Of a stretch of 64,000 bases of DNA, positions 1 through 12,977 are shown piece after piece. The notes below the pieces were generated by a model. That model was not told the DNA's origin. It saw only the letters and a list, made by a program, of their open reading frames with translations, and did not search any database. Position 1 is the stretch's first letter; each line of letters starts with the position of its first letter. The position numbers and the translations under genes were made by a program. This stretch comes from Hordeum vulgare subsp. vulgare (Eukaryota > Streptophyta > Magnoliopsida > Poales > Poaceae): contig NC_058524.1 in NCBI RefSeq assembly GCF_904849725.1, forward strand, positions 507,640,263 through 507,704,262. Direction: 5' to 3'.

Positions 1-1811
1 ATAGTTTAAAACTCTAAGGAAGCACCATGTTGCAATTGGATATACTCAGGATGATCTCAAGGCCATCAACCCAAGTATGTGCCAACACAAAACTCATATG
101 GAGTGTGATGTTCAACCAATTGTCGATCATCAACATTGACTAACCCAAAAATGAAGGAAGTGGTAAGAAATTAAATATTAAAGCTTTTGGAAGCTGGTAC
201 AATTTGTCCTATAGCTGACAGTAGATGGGCGAGTCCTATTGTCTCTCACAAAGGTGGATCATGTTGTTTCTAATGATAAAAATGAAGTTATCCCGCAATG
301 GGTTGTCACTCGTTATAAGATGGTTCTATATTTGAGAAAATTAAATAAGGCCACTACTAAAGATCATTATTCTTTCCTTTTATTGTAGAAATGTTAGAAA
401 TTTTATCTAAGAACACATATTTTTTATTTCTTGTCGGTTATTTTGGTTGTCCCATTTACCTGTTCATCTTGAGGATTAAGAGAAAACTACATTACTTGTT
501 CTTTTGGAAAATTTGCTTATATACATATTCCTCTTGGTTTATGCAAGGCACGTGCTAAATTTCAAACATGTATGACTGCTCTATGTTCTAACTTCCGTGA
601 GAAAATTGTTGAAGTTTTCATGGGTGATTTCACCGTCGATGGGACTTCTTTTGATGAATGTCAGCACGATATTTAAAATTTTTTGCACACATGCAAGGAA
701 ACCAGCCTTGTCTTGAACTGGGAGAAGTGTCACTTGGCTATAAACAATGGTATAGTCCTTTTTAGTAAGTTGTGTTAAGAGTCATCAAAGTAGATAAAGT
801 TAAGGTGTATGTCGTTGAGAAAATGCCACCTATACATATCAAAGGTATAAGAATTTTCTTGGTCAAGCTGGTTTTTATAGAAGGTTCATTAAGGACTTTT
901 CTGAAACATCTAGGAATCTTAATAATCTTCTGCAAAAAACATGTTCCATTTGTTTTTTATGATGATTGTGTGTAAGGCTTTGATATTCTTGAGAAATCTT
1001 TGACTTCCGCTCCAATTGTTCAACCACCTCATTGGAATTAACACTTGGCAATTATGTGTGATGCTATTGACTATGATGAAGGGGTTATCCTTTGTCAAAG
1101 AGTTGATAAGAAATTAAATGTTCTCCATTATGCTAGTAAGAGTTTGGACAGTGCCTAGAAAAATTATGTTGCTACTTAGAAAGAAATTTTAGCAGTTGTG
1201 TTTGCTTGTGATAAGTTTAGATCTTACATTGTTGAATCTAAAGAAACTATTCAAACTAATCATGCTTCTATCAAATACCTTATGGATAAGAAAGATGCTA
1301 AGCCTGAGTTTGAGTTGCATATTATTGATAGAAAGGGCACTGAAAATCATGTAGCTTGTAATTTTTCTAAGATGGAAACTATTATTGATGACCAAGTTCC
1401 TATTAATGATAGATTTTCTGATAAGTAATTGGTTGTTATTAATGCTTCCACTCATGATAATCCTTGGTGTGATGATTATGCAAATTACACTATTGTTGAA
1501 TATCTGCCACCTAAGTTTGCATACCAACAAAAGAATAAAAAATCTTATTTAACTTAAGACATTACTATTGGGATGACCCACATTTATAGAAAGGAGTAGA
1601 TGGTATTATTAGACGTTGAACAGTTGAGCATGAGCAGGCAAAATCTTCAGGCACTGCCACTCAGGTCCATATGAAGGGCACCATGCTGGATACCAAACTA
1701 CAAACAAGGTATAACAAACAAGTTTTTATTAGCCCACTCTTTTTGGAGATGATAGTAAGTTTATCCTTTCTTGGGATGAATGTCAAAGAGTTGGAAATAT
1801 TGGTAGACGAA
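1..1811 (+). pseudogene. decayed Ty3/gypsy (Athila-like) pol fragment: RT, RNase H, start of integrase
   Basis: Translation in shifting frames gives remnants of a gypsy pol polyprotein. The reverse transcriptase part lies at about 150-760; its active-site box near 615-632 reads FMGDF where an MDDF-type box is expected, so one catalytic aspartate is lost. RNase H follows at about 1045-1430 and includes a clean stretch at 1198-1428 with VFACDKFRSYIVES and the spacer DRKGTENH. Around 1560-1780 are traces of the integrase N-terminal zinc-binding region. In-frame stops include TAG at 1156-1158 and 1177-1179, and there are several frameshifts. The fragment is cut on the left by the window edge and on the right by the LTR of element A. 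The clade call rests on the style of the RNase H to integrase spacer. It is certainly non-functional. Confidence 0.8.
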
Positions 1812-3319
1812 TAATAGGTCTCCAATGTATCTATAATTTTTTGTTGTTCCATGCTATTATATTACAAATATCACATGCTTTATGTACTATTGTATATTGT
1901 TCTTGTGGACTAACCTATTAACTTAGGGCCCATTGCAATTTTCTATTTTTTTGCCTATTTGTATGTTTCTGAGAAAAACCATACCGAATGAAGCCCAAAC
2001 ATGATGAAATTTCACAAAGATTTTTCCTGGACCAAAACAGACAATAGAAGCTTCGGGGGGCTTTTATTTCTATAGATCAGACATTTTATTTTATGGGAGA
2101 AAAACAAAAGGATTTAGTTCATATTCACGAAGCCCAATATTTTTGGGGACTAGACGATGTTCCACTGAGGCACAATCTCACATGACGCGCCCCAGGGGTG
2201 TGTCGGACTAGCTTGTGCGCCCCTGGAGGCTTTGACTGACCTAATTTGACATCTAAAATTTCCTAAAATCGAGAAACCACTAGAGCGAGACTTGAAACAA
2301 TTTTATCACTGCCGCAAGCCTCTATTCTTTCATGATCCCACGTGGAGGACTTTTTTGTAGTTGTACCGGCAGGGGAATCCATCATGAAGGCCATCTTGAT
2401 CAACCTTGTTGCCTCCATGATGATGTATGAGTAATTCTCCACAGGCCCTATGGGTCAATAGAAGTAGCTAGATGGCTCTCTCTTCTTTTGATCTTCTATA
2501 CCATGTTCTCTTTAGAGATCTATTTGATGTAATTCCCGCATGCGTTTGTTGTGATTCCATGAATTATGGGTTTATGTTTATATTATTCATTGAAAGTAAT
2601 TGCATCTTTTGAGATCAATTATGTGCAATTTGATAGGTACGTATGCTTTCTGGTCCATGAGTTTTCTCTCGCCAAGTTGGTGGTTAGATCTTTAGAGGAA
2701 GTGGTGCATAGTAGTAAGTTTGACATTGTGGTCTCCTTACTCTGTCACAAAGGAGTTTCCATGCGTGTATTTTTTTGTTCCTAGTAAGGGCAAAACGAAG
2801 GGATCCAATCATATTAATTGATTTTACTTTGTCTATATTATGTCATCATGCTTCAAGCATTACTCCGTTTGCTATGAACTTAATACCTCAAGATGCATGT
2901 TGGAAAGCAGTCCAAGGGTGGATTAATAGTAGCAGATTTATTATGATTAAGGATCTACTTCTCATGTACTTAATGCATATATATGAATTATTTCATGAAG
3001 AATCACATATCTATGTGCTTTTCTATAAATTGTCCACTAGCAATTTGTCTACGAACTATATTATGCTCATGAGAGAGATGTGTCTAGTGAACACTATGGC
3101 TCGCGAGTACACTTTTCCTATTAAATACCAAAACAAAATTACATTGTTGTTTTCATTTTATTTTCATTTTGTTATATTATCTACCTATAACATTTAGATT
3201 TAATCCAGGCAATTGGCGGGAACAAGGGGATTATCAACCCTCCTTCGTTGGGTGTGAGCATTTGGTTTGTGTGCGTACATGTGTTGTTCACTTTATTTGT
3301 GTGGTGTCTCCTATTAGTT
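1812..3319 (+). mobile_element. 5' LTR of element A (3' end lost)
   Basis: It starts TAATAGGTCTCCAATGTATC, a decayed version of the TGATACGTCTCCAACGTATC start seen in the other LTRs here. Landmarks then follow in the same order as in the LTR at 11384-12951: 'ggactaacctattaac', 'gatgtaattcc', 'gtgcatagtagtaag', 'atgagagagatg', and 'tatcaaccctccttcgttgggtg'. The last part of the LTR is missing after about 3319, where unrelated sequence begins. Open frames in it (for example 2566-2784 and 2775-3197) have no counterpart in sister LTRs and are not genes. Confidence 0.7.
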
Positions 3320-4165
3320 GACTAGGAGGTAGCTATCATTTACAATGGAAGTCGACTTTGATTATCCGACTATGAATGTGCAAAGATATAGTGTCTTATG
3401 AATCGTTAAACGAACTCCAAGAGGTTATTGACCATGCTGGAGCACGATCAACCTGACCACGAGGGTCTATTTTATACACATAAACAAATAACAAGAAAGA
3501 AACTAAGACTCCAATCTACATATTATGAATATAAGACGAAAGATGTATTGATGAAGGTGGGGTTCTGTGATGTCTTAGCCTAGTCATTGAAAACAAACAA
3601 AGGGTGCGAGTTGTAGGTATGTTGAACTTCAATCTAAACAAAACCCAAGTCTGAAATGATGCCCTAAAGGTTGTATTTATAGGGAGACACACGGGAATTT
3701 GATCCACCCTTGTCAAGGTGGAACTAAATTTTTCCTAAGTTGTTTTCCCTATTTATACGAACTCTAAAAATAATCTACTAAGCGTACTTCAAAATTACAT
3801 GGGCCTCGATCGAAAATAAGGTGGCGTGGCACTTATATTAAGCTTTGTACGAAATTTATGAAAGGACATCTTGTATATTTCATTCATGTCCTTGTATATC
3901 ATCATGGTGGCATCAAAGTGCTGAAAACTCCAGGATAAACTTCTTTATTGTTCCCCTTGCACACGCCAACATTTCCATGGTTGATCATGCTCCAGTGTCC
4001 ATCCTGCTTGTCCATGATGGGCCCTTCATTTGTAAGCACAACAAATGTATCCGATTTAGGAATCATCATATTCCAATGAATAGAATCGTTAACAAGAAAC
4101 GAAAGTACCTGGTAATTTAATATGTGTGCATGATCTCTAGTATTTTGTTTTTTATACAACATGAG
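3320..4165 (-). repeat. unclassified repeat fragment, possibly a piece of an LTR on the minus strand
   Basis: This block interrupts element A between its LTR and the internal region and does not match the other elements in the window. On the minus strand it has a TATAAATA box (3681 to 3674), followed by sequence resembling an LTR transcript leader. I see no target duplication, terminal repeat or convincing protein. Short open frames at 3516-3716, 3845-4120 and 3902-4162 overlap on both strands and lack recognisable domains. It may be a truncated LTR of another family. Confidence 0.3.
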
Positions 4166-4524
4166 TTGTGGGTGTAACTATAGTAGTGATGTCATCATCA
4201 TAAAGCCTTTGAGATGTTGCAATTGAATGTTTGTTAGGTGCTTTGTAGAAGAAGAAAAATGTGCCCAGTATTCAAGTTATTTCTCTGTGATCGAATGTGA
4301 TCAATTATTGAAATGTATACATGATACTGAATTACAAATTGTCTTGAATGCCCTAATTTTCTAGAATTTTTGGAGTTACACAAGTGCATAAGTAATTAGA
4401 TCATTATATATTGTTCCTTTTTTGACAAATTGTTGTTTTTTTTTCTTTGACTTCTTGTTTTAGAGTTTCCATGACATATGTTGGGGATATAAATTTTGGA
4501 AATGTTAGGACACAATAGCCTTTA

Positions 4525-7500
4525 TGTGACAGCCCGAGACCGACGCTCCAAGATTTTCCCCTTTTATTTCGTTCTCATTGTGTGATTCGTTTGTCTGTCG
4601 CATACATCATCGCATGATGCGCATCATCTGCTTTGCACCGGCACTCCGTTGCCGCTGGTTTTCAAACCTGCATCCGTTATTAGTTGTTGGTTCTCTCCGA
4701 GTTCGTCGTTGACTGTGTTGAGCCCGACCACACATGCACGCGCTGACGGCATCGTTAAAATATTTGGTTTAAAAGTGTGTATAAAATATTCTCTGATTGA
4801 GTCAAAACTTGGCGTGTGGTCTTATTTTAATATAGGTAGGCCGCCTGCCAATTTTCGTCGCAATCGGAGTTCGTCTGGTACCTGAATGGTCAACCATAGT
4901 TGCATCATATTCGGTTATCGTCGGACATTTTTCGGTTTTAAAATATTGTTGTCGGGTCGCACCATTTCCCTCTCGTCTCAGCCTACACCCCTAGGATGTT
5001 GCCGAAGTGTCCGACCGAGATCGAAGGGTCCGAAAACGCCCTGATTAGCTAACCCTAGCCCATGTGTCCATAAAAGACACCAAACACCTCTCCCACCTCG
5101 TTTCCCATGCTAACCCAAAACCCGAGCCGCCAACCACAGCCTCCTCCCACCTCCTCTCTCCTCCCAGCATCCAGGCCCGCTCGGGCCCGAGAGAGGCCCG
5201 CCCGAGCCCATCTGGACCAGGGTCAGCCGTCGCAGTCCCACCTCTGCCCGAGAAGCCCGAGGGGAGGAGCCCCATGCCGCAGCTCTCGAATCTCCGCCCT
5301 GCTCGCCGGGCCGAGCTCGCCGGAGCCCCGCTGGTCCGCTGACGTTGTCGCTCGCTCAGTCTCCTCCGCTCCCAGTAGCTGTTCCCGAAGCTGCTCTGCG
5401 CCATCGCCAGGTCCCTCGTGTGCCTCTGCCCGAGCGCAGCCACGAGAGGAGCCCCGACCAACCAGCAGCCACGATCGCCTCCCGAGCTGACTGTCGGTCG
5501 CCGCCACCACCCCGCGCCGTTCGTCGCCCCTCGTCCCCGCATCGCAGGCCGATGCGCCGCCGGAGGTAGCTGCTCCTATCACCGACCGCCGCTAGGAGCT
5601 GCAGCCTCCTCGCGTCCCGATCTGGATCAGGGAGCCAGCCCCATTGACCAGCGCCAGCGCCTGGGCCCCGACCGGCCCAACACCCCACCGAGGCCCAGGC
5701 CGGCCTCATCCAACGCCTCCCTGAGCCGGCCCGCTCCAGCCACCTCCCCCGAGCGGGCCCAAGAGCCGTGGTGATCCCCAGACCCCCCCTTCTTACCTAT
5801 CTTGCGCCCTGTGCACGATATGGTATTATTGCACCCGTGTCCTGTTTTGGTCTTGTAGCCAGATTCGGCTCGGTAGTATTATTTTAGGTTTTTTTGGATT
5901 TATTTTATTTTTAGGAAAAAGACGTATTTTAAAACGCTTGTAGATGATTAACCATGCATCGGATCGCGATGATTTAAATATGTAACTTGCATAGTTATTT
6001 GCATAAAATCATATTTTGCCACTTGCATGTATGTTTGAAGTGGTTAAACCTGCCATTTGCCTGGATTTGCATGCTGTCCTAATATGTTAGATATCCTGTA
6101 GTTATTTTTGTGCGCGTCCGGATTGTTCAAATCCCATAGATAAAATGTTCATGTTGTTCGGGACCCTTTGCCATGTATTTTAGAGTAGTTGTTTGCATTT
6201 TTGCATGTAGGTTCCGTCCCTTGTTTGCTATGTCGTGGTTAAGACATATTCTCGCATATACGTGTGGTGTTAGTTCTATTTTGCAACCCCACATATTATA
6301 TATGTTTTGGGGGTAGGAAAATCCATAGGATTTAACTGTGCATTTAGTTTTGTCTTTTGAGTTAGTTAGTGTGCATGATATTTTGCCATGTTGCCCTCTT
6401 GTTTATTTTGTGGGATTTAATCCGTGCATGATATGAATTAGTTGTGAACTAGAGATATGCCCTTGGATATGTATGCTATCCCCTGGTAATTTTGGTTGCT
6501 TTAGAAATCCATGTTTAGGTGTTGTTTGCTTGTTGCCTACATGCTAGAAAATAGTGCTAATTTGGAGATGCTGAAATATTTCGTCTGAAATCTATTATAT
6601 TTTGTTGCTGTCTTGCCATGAGTTTTGCTAGTGATCTACAGCTCCTTTGAGGTTGGTGCAATGGAGTTATTTGTAGTCGTTAAGATTCTCTAGCATACTA
6701 TAAATTTGCATGTCATTCAATGCCCCATAGCATGTAGTTTTACTGCTGTCAATATGCCTTCAAATCGAAAACTGCATTGTCAATAGTTTTATTTTCACTA
6801 AGTCTGAAACTGTGTGCGAGATGCCATTTTATGAGTTCTTTTTCTAGTTACCCATGCTTCCATGCTAGTTGTATTTAGTAGGGTGTTGTTGTGCATCTTG
6901 ACCACTACTGCCTCATGTCTTGTTTGAGCATTTTAGAATTATGTAGCTTGTTCTTTTGGGGTGTAGAAAATGCCATGTTGCTGTTTTTGGCAGATTATGA
7001 CTATTTCTTGTGTAGCTTGTATTTGTTGAACCGTTCTTCTCCGTTTTGATCGTGTCCTCTATGAAACTTGCTTAGAATCTCGTGTAGGTTCATATTATCT
7101 TGGTGCTTGTATGTTTGGAGTGCTTGTGACTATCATTGCATACATATTGCATTCATACCATCATATCTTGCGGTGATAATATCTTTTGATCTGTAGCTCC
7201 GTTTGCAATGATCTCTATGTGTAAATTGATTGGAACGACGCGTAAAATCACGTGAATCACTTTATTTTGCTGTTTAACAAATATTAAAACGTGTTAGTTC
7301 AGATCTGGACAGAATTATAAATTAACGCATGAGGTCACTTCAGAGATGCTATAAGTCATTTCCGACCTCATTTAAAATGCCTAGATAGGTAGCTTAATTA
7401 TACTTCATCTCTTGCCATGTTAAAAACATTTAACACTGTCGTGTACCTAATCAGGAGTGAATTAAATAATTCGGATGTGGAGTTTTGTCAACATGCAACT

Positions 7501-9335
7501 CATTGCATATTGAACTTCACTTAATGTGTAGTGTTTGATTGTGTGAATTGCCATGTCATACCATGTATAATTGATACTGTTCATGCATCATATGTGTTGT
7601 GCATCGTGTGGTGAATATCGTGTGTTGATTCTTGTTTCCGGTTTGCTTCATCTCAATAGAGTTCCTCAAGCGTGTCGGAATGTGAGGACCCGTTCGACTA
7701 CGTGGTTCGTCTGCTTCACGGAGTCATTCTTCTTCCAAGCGGGATCTCAGGCAAGATGACCATTTCCCAAGATATCATTACTATCAATGCCATGCTAGTT
7801 ACATCGTTTCTATCGCTATGTCTCGTTGCCTACCACTTGTTAAATGTCAGCCTCTCAACATTGCCATGAAACCTTCAACCTGTTCACAACCTAGCAAACC
7901 AATGATTGGCTATGTTACTGCTTGCTTAACCGTGTATTAGCATTGCTAGTTGCAGGTGCAGTTCCTTCCACGTGATAACATGGGTTCCTTGTTATATCAC
8001 CCTATTAAATGCTATTTACTTTAATGCACCTATATACTTGGTAAAAGGTGGAAGGCTCGGCTTTCTAGCCTGGTGTTTTGTTCCACCTTTGCCGCCTTAG
8101 TTTTGGCTACCGGTGTTATGTTCCATAATTGAGCGCGCCTAACACGATCGGGGTTGTTATGGGGACCCCCTTGATAATTTGTTTTAGATTAAAACTGGTC
8201 TAGCAAGGCCCAACTTTGGTACTACATTTGCCTGATAACTAATGAACCGCATAGGGAGTAATTAACCCGAGGAAATTTAATCAACCCCCGGGCCCGTGCT
8301 CCTCATGAGTGTTGGTCCAAAATGAGCGATGTCCGGCGCCCCCTGGTCACCCAGGGTTTAGACAACCCGACGTCTAGCTCATCCGTCATGTCCTGAGAAC
8401 GATATACACGGCTCCTATCGGGATCGTCGACACGTCGGGCGGCCTTGCTTGATTAGTTTTACCTTTGACGAAATATCTTGTGCCTTGGTATTCTGGTGAA
8501 ACTTTGGGTAATTTCAGAGTTGAGGTTTTCCACTAAGGAGTCCGACGAGATCGCGAGTTTCGTGATCGAGGATTTCTATGCGGCTTGTGGTAATTTGTGA
8601 TGTACTAGTTGGAGCACCCCTACAGGGTTAAATCTTTCGGAAAGCCGTTCCCGCGGTTATGTGGCAATGTGGAAACCTTGTTTAACATCTGGTTCTAGAT
8701 GACCTGAAATAAACTTAATTAAAACTTATCAACTAAGTGTGTAACCGCGACTGTCTCTTTCGTGTGTTCCTTATTAGTTCACGTCCGCAATGCGTTGATT
8801 ATCCCCATATTTATTCTTGTACTCGTAAGTTAGCCACCAAATAAAGGCTTAGTCGCCTGCTACAGCCTCACCACTTAACCTTAGCTCACCCATTAAGCTT
8901 TGCTAGTCTTGATACCTTTAGAAATGAGATTGCTGAGTCCCCTGTGGCTCACAGATTACTACAACACCAGTTGCAAGTACAGGTAAGGAGTTACTTGACG
9001 CAAGCGCGTTGATTGTTCATTTGGAGTTTCTTCTTATTTATCATCGATCTAGGATGGGTTCCAGGCGAGCAACATGGGATAGCAAGGATGGACGTCGTTC
9101 TTTTCTCGTTTGTTTTCATCTGTAGTCGGACCCTGTTCTTCTTCGTGATATGTATGTATTGTACTGATGTGACTCTGATGTATCTTGTGGCGACTGTAAG
9201 CCAATTCCTTATACTCTTATCTTCAGTACATGCACTTGTAATGATATCCGTTCTAGTGAAACGATGAGGTGCGCTTCTGTACCTTTCGAGGCCCTCGCGC
9301 CAAAATAAGGATAGGGTCGCATCTTGGACGTTACA
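4525..9335 (+). mobile_element. S1: 4.8 kb solo LTR, gypsy (Tekay/Del-like), duplication CTTTA
   Basis: The unit starts TGTGACAGCCCGAGACC and ends GGACGTTACA. It is flanked by CTTTA at 4520-4524 and 9336-9340, the 5-bp duplication expected of an LTR retrotransposon. No PBS, PPT or coding region adjoins it, so it is a solo LTR left by recombination between two LTRs. A GC-rich block begins about 520 bp from the left end, a layout like that of the chromovirus D LTRs on their own strand; that is the basis for the plus orientation. The rest (about 5800-9335) is AT-rich and has no coding signal. The family assignment is inference from length, ends and layout. Confidence 0.85.
5041..5790 (+). other. 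CpG/GC-rich block inside solo LTR S1
   Basis: About 750 bp very rich in C and G, with many proline, serine and arginine codons open in all frames. Overlapping long frames occur on both strands (5045-5542 minus, 5107-5490 plus, 5356-5709 minus, 5418-5774 plus), which is expected from base composition and not from selection on a protein. Similar GC-rich blocks sit in both LTRs of element D (33280-34210 and 43500-44430). It is most likely the promoter-proximal or leader part of the LTR. Confidence 0.6.
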
Positions 9336-10108
9336 CTTTACCTAGAAATAAATTTTCATATTGTCACTACTAGAGAAATGGCTAGCCACGACTCTTGTTT
9401 GTGGCGTGCCATTTCTCACCAACGTAAACATTAGTATTTTCAAATAGTGCCGACGTAGGCCTAATTCATACGACATAGCTAGTTGCTTAGTGTTGGCATT
9501 GCGAAATTAGGCCCGACGTGGCAGGTTAGGCCCACGCCACCACTAGTCGGTTTTAACCACTCCCAACCGTCGCATAGTAAAAAACTTATCGTCCTTTCGT
9601 CCTCCTCTCGATCCCAACAACAACATATCCTCCTTTCGATCCCTACCATTGAACTGAGCGACGTTGCTCCCACCCTACCAGACGCCGCCCCTGCCGCCGC
9701 TAGACGCCACCGCTGCCTCCACCCACCGCCTTATCCCTATGCCGCGGCCGCCTCCGCCCAACACCGCCGCCGCCGCCCGACGCCCCCGAACACCTCCGAG
9801 GTAAGTGTGGCGCCCCCTCCCTCTCTCATTTTGCTTAGGGTTAGGTTTAGTTGCCTGATGATAGTAGGTATATTTCCTCCTTAGCAAATTAGTAAGCCTA
9901 ATTAGCAAATGGTTTGTAATTATATCATAGGAATATTATATTGTATCAATCCTTCACATTTCATATGGAAAACACATTAGCTTAGCTAGACTCAGGCCTC
10001 CTTTGGATTATTTTTCGAGAAAATGCAAAAGCTTTGCGGTTCATCTCATTGAAAAGGTAGGGAAGTACAATCCTCCTAGGAGGGTGAGGATACATATATG
10101 GGTCATGG

Positions 10109-10357
10109 GCACATTTATAATTAGTTTTTCATATGTGTTTGGTAGCATATATATGTGTTTGGTAGCACACTCGTAATTTGTTATTTTACTTAATTTATCT
10201 CATATTTATGTGTTTGGTAGCATATATGTTTGGTAGCACATTTATAATTAGTTTTTCATATGTGTTTGGTAGCATATATATATATGTGTTTGATAGCACA
10301 CTCGTAATTCGTTATTACTTAATTTGTCTCATGTTTATGTGTTTCGTAGCATGGCGG
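10109..10357 (+). repeat. 127-bp tandem duplication with nested TTTGGTAGCA motif
   Basis: Two copies start with 'gcacatttataattag' at 10109 and 10236. Both contain 'catatgtgtttggtagcat', then 'gcacactcgtaatt', then 'acttaattt', and end near 'tatgtgttt(g/c)gtagca'. Within each unit the 10-mer TTTGGTAGCA recurs, so this is a repeat inside a repeat. The copies differ by a few substitutions and short indels, including the length of a TA run. Confidence 0.75.
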
Positions 10358-10619
10358 ACTCTAGTTTGTGGATAGGCTCCTGTGACCATTGGTTGTCGTA
10401 TGGCTCATAGGAAGGCGATGTGAGCACCAACCAGGTAATTACGGTTATAAAAAACATGCATGAGCTAGCATTGCAAACATCCATATATCTAACTATTAAT
10501 TAATTGTTGATGATTGAAACCCTTGCCGTGCATACGCACCAGCTCGTCCGCCTTCTCCAGCACTCGTTGTGCATGATACACGTGACGTGGGCGTTCTCAA
10601 TCACAAGCTGATCGTGTCA

Positions 10620-10900
10620 TGTCACTCGACCATGAAGGCCCTGCAAGAGTTGAATGACTCCTTAGGTAAGGAGAAGGACAAGATTATCGACGACAATGAC
10701 ATTGTATAACACAAGATTTTCAATTAAGAACGCCAGTTCCACTCGCTGAACCTTAAGATAAGCGAGCTCAAGAAGGAAATACAACTCCCGAAGAAGGAAA
10801 AGAATCAACTGAAGACGGAGAAAGGACATTACATCATGGAGGAGAGATGAATAGGAATAAGCTCCATGAGCTTAAGTCATTCCTTAGAGGAAAGTAGTTA
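10620..10900 (+). pseudogene. decayed coiled-coil coding remnant inside CACTA-2
   Basis: Parts of this stretch translate to lysine- and glutamate-rich heptad-like sequence, for example ELKKEIQLPKKEKNQLKTEK near 10763-10822, after EKDKIIDDNDIV near 10670-10705. Stops and a frame change interrupt it. It could be a remnant of a CACTA accessory gene or a captured host fragment; I do not recognise the protein. No start codon or promoter can be assigned. Confidence 0.35.
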
Positions 10901-11383
10901 GTGTCGAGAGGGAGGACATAGATACATGAGAAGTTGCTACTTCTGTTTTGTGAATTTGGTATACTATGTTTAGTTTGTGAAGCGAGCCGGTACAATTTTG
11001 TGAAGTGCTGAAATGTTTAGTTCGCGAAGATGGTAATATTTTTTATTACCTAAATATGGTAGTTCCTGCGTGCAACTCTCTCGAATGCTGTAGGTACTCA
11101 AAATACTGCTGGCGTAGTCTCCAATGCCACCACTATATTTTAAGAGTGACGCCATATTGGTGGCGTCAGGTGTCCATGACAGCAGGCCCCTTTTTGCCAC
11201 GCCATAGCTAGGATTTTCTGCACTAGTGTGTCCTTATAGTATATGAATTATAGATATATTTTGTATGCATTAACCTATTTGATGAGTTTTGTTAGGTTTT
11301 GTGTGTATGATTTTTTTAAGATCAAGCGGAGAAAACGATATGTGGTGAACAAGGAGCGGCAAGATCCTAAGCTTGGGGATTCC

Positions 11384-11912
11384 TCATACGTCTCCAACGT
11401 ATCTATAAGTTTTGATTGTTTGATGCTATTATTTTATCAATCATGCATTCTTCATGCGCCATTTTATATCATTTTTCAGGACTAACCTATTAACTCATCC
11501 ACCAGCGCCAATTGCTTTTTTCTATGTACCAATAGGACTCCAAACACGATGAAACATTTTGGCTATCTGTCTAGACCAAAAAAAGACCTCGGAGCTTCGG
11601 AGGGAGACCAAACGTCGCACGAGGCTATGACAATGCCACAGGATGTGGTCGTGCCCTTGTGGCACCCATGTGGGTCCCTCACATCGCCTCTTTGTCGTAT
11701 AAATTCCTAAATATCCGAAAAACCATAAGGAGGGCCGTGAAACAAATTTCCCACCGCTGGAAGTCTTTGTTCTTCCGCGATCCCATCTAGCGGCCTCTGC
11801 CGAAGTTGGAACCAATCACGAAGGACATCTTCATCAAGCTTGATGCCTTGCACATGATGTGTGAGTAGTTAATACAAGATCAATGGATCTATAGTAGTAG
11901 CTCGATCTTTCG

Positions 11913-11966
<54 letters not shown>

Positions 11967-12951
11967 CTCATTTCTTGTTTAATACAATGATCGCTTCAAA
12001 GACCTATTCGACGTAATCTTTGCCGTGTGTTTGTTGGGATATGATGAATTGCAAGTTTATGTTTAGATTATTCATTGAAAGTAATTGATTCAGTATGATA
12101 TTTATTATGTGCCATTTCATACAATTCTATATGCTTTACGATCTATAACTTCTCTTGGGCCAAGTAGATGAGTAGATCATCACATGGAGTGGTGCATAGT
12201 AGTAGGTTCAATCTTGCGATGTTCTCACTCTATGATTGGAGGAGTAGCGAGGCACGTATTTGTATTGTTGCTATTAAGGATAACATGACAGGTATGAACA
12301 TATTATTTGGTCTAACTTTCTCTACATTATATCATCTTGCTTAAGGTGTTGCTCCGTTTATATGAACTTAGTTACCATAGATGCACGCATGAGTAGGTCG
12401 ATTGGACGAGTAATAGTTATAGATGCAGGCAAGAGTTGGTCGATTGGTGGAGTAATAGTTGTAGATGCACGCAGGAGTATGTCTTACTTTAACGGACTTA
12501 ATGTCTATATATTGATCATGCGATGAATAAATACATAATTATTTTCTTTTCTATGAGTTTCCCAACAATAATTTGTGCACGTGTGGCTACTATGCTCATG
12601 AGAGAGATGCCTCTCGTGAATGTTATGCCCCTGGGTCCATCTTTATATTTTATATATCAAAAACATACAAAAATATTTGTTGTTATTTATTTAATTTCTA
12701 TTTCTATTTTATCTATCAGTTACTATAAGATTTAATCCTTACAATTAACGACTACAACGGGCTTGACAACCCTCTTACACGCGTTGGGTGGAATCATTTG
12801 CTCTTGTGTGTCTAGGAATTGTTGTTCACATGTTTGGATAGCTTCCTATTGGTATAATAACTTGGTTCTTAACTAATAGAAATATATGTTGCTACTTTAC
12901 CACAACATCCCTTCCTCTTCGGGAAAAACCCAATGCATCTACAAAGTAGCA
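11384..12951 (+). mobile_element. 5' LTR of element B
   Basis: It starts TCATACGTCTCCAACGTATC (TG changed to TC) and ends ACAAAGTAGCA. Landmarks include 'ggactaacctattaact' near 11480, a CT/TATC microsatellite at 11910-11966, 'gatgcacgca' near 12380, 'atgagagagatgcctct' near 12597 and 'ttgacaaccctcttacacg' near 12761. The open frame 11522-11815 on the minus strand is a chance frame. The 3' end is set by alignment with the other LTR and by the ATTCC duplication at the outer end of the element. Confidence 0.85.
11910..11966 (+). repeat. microsatellite (CT)n-(TATC)n-(TTTC)n in the 5' LTR of B
   Basis: A run of CT followed by four TATC units and TTTC units. The same position in the partner LTR (50250-50402) carries a much longer and more varied CT-rich tract. 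Confidence 0.9.
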
Positions 12952-12959
12952 GGAGTTCT

Positions 12960-12977
12960 CGCGCCGCTGACGGGGAA
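12960..12977 (+). promoter_or_regulatory. primer binding site (degenerate) of element B
   Basis: The sequence CGCGCCGCTGACGGGGAA lies 8 nt after the 5' LTR. It resembles the TGGCGCCGTTGCCGGGGA type that Athila-like elements use with tRNA-Asp, with several mismatches. The tRNA assignment is from general knowledge. Confidence 0.55.

Larger units (their letters stand above)
9365..11228. mobile_element. CACTA-2: small non-autonomous CACTA transposon, duplication TGT
   Basis: The left end is CACTACTAGAGAAATGGC; the right end read on the minus strand is CACTAGTGCAGAAAATCC. TGT flanks both sides (9362-9364 and 11229-11231), the 3-bp duplication typical of CACTA elements. At 1864 bp it is too small for a transposase and none is seen. 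Near both ends are short repeats around 'gtggcg' and 'ccacgcc'. Inside are a CG-rich leader-like block (9650-9800), a 127-bp tandem duplication (10109-10357) and a decayed coiled-coil coding remnant (10620-10900). The element interrupts the internal region of A just right of S1. Confidence 0.85.

Noticed and set aside
5045..5774. Long overlapping open frames on both strands rich in Pro, Ser, Arg and Gly
   Set aside because: They lie in the GC-rich block of solo LTR S1, occur in many frames at once and show no domain; composition explains them.
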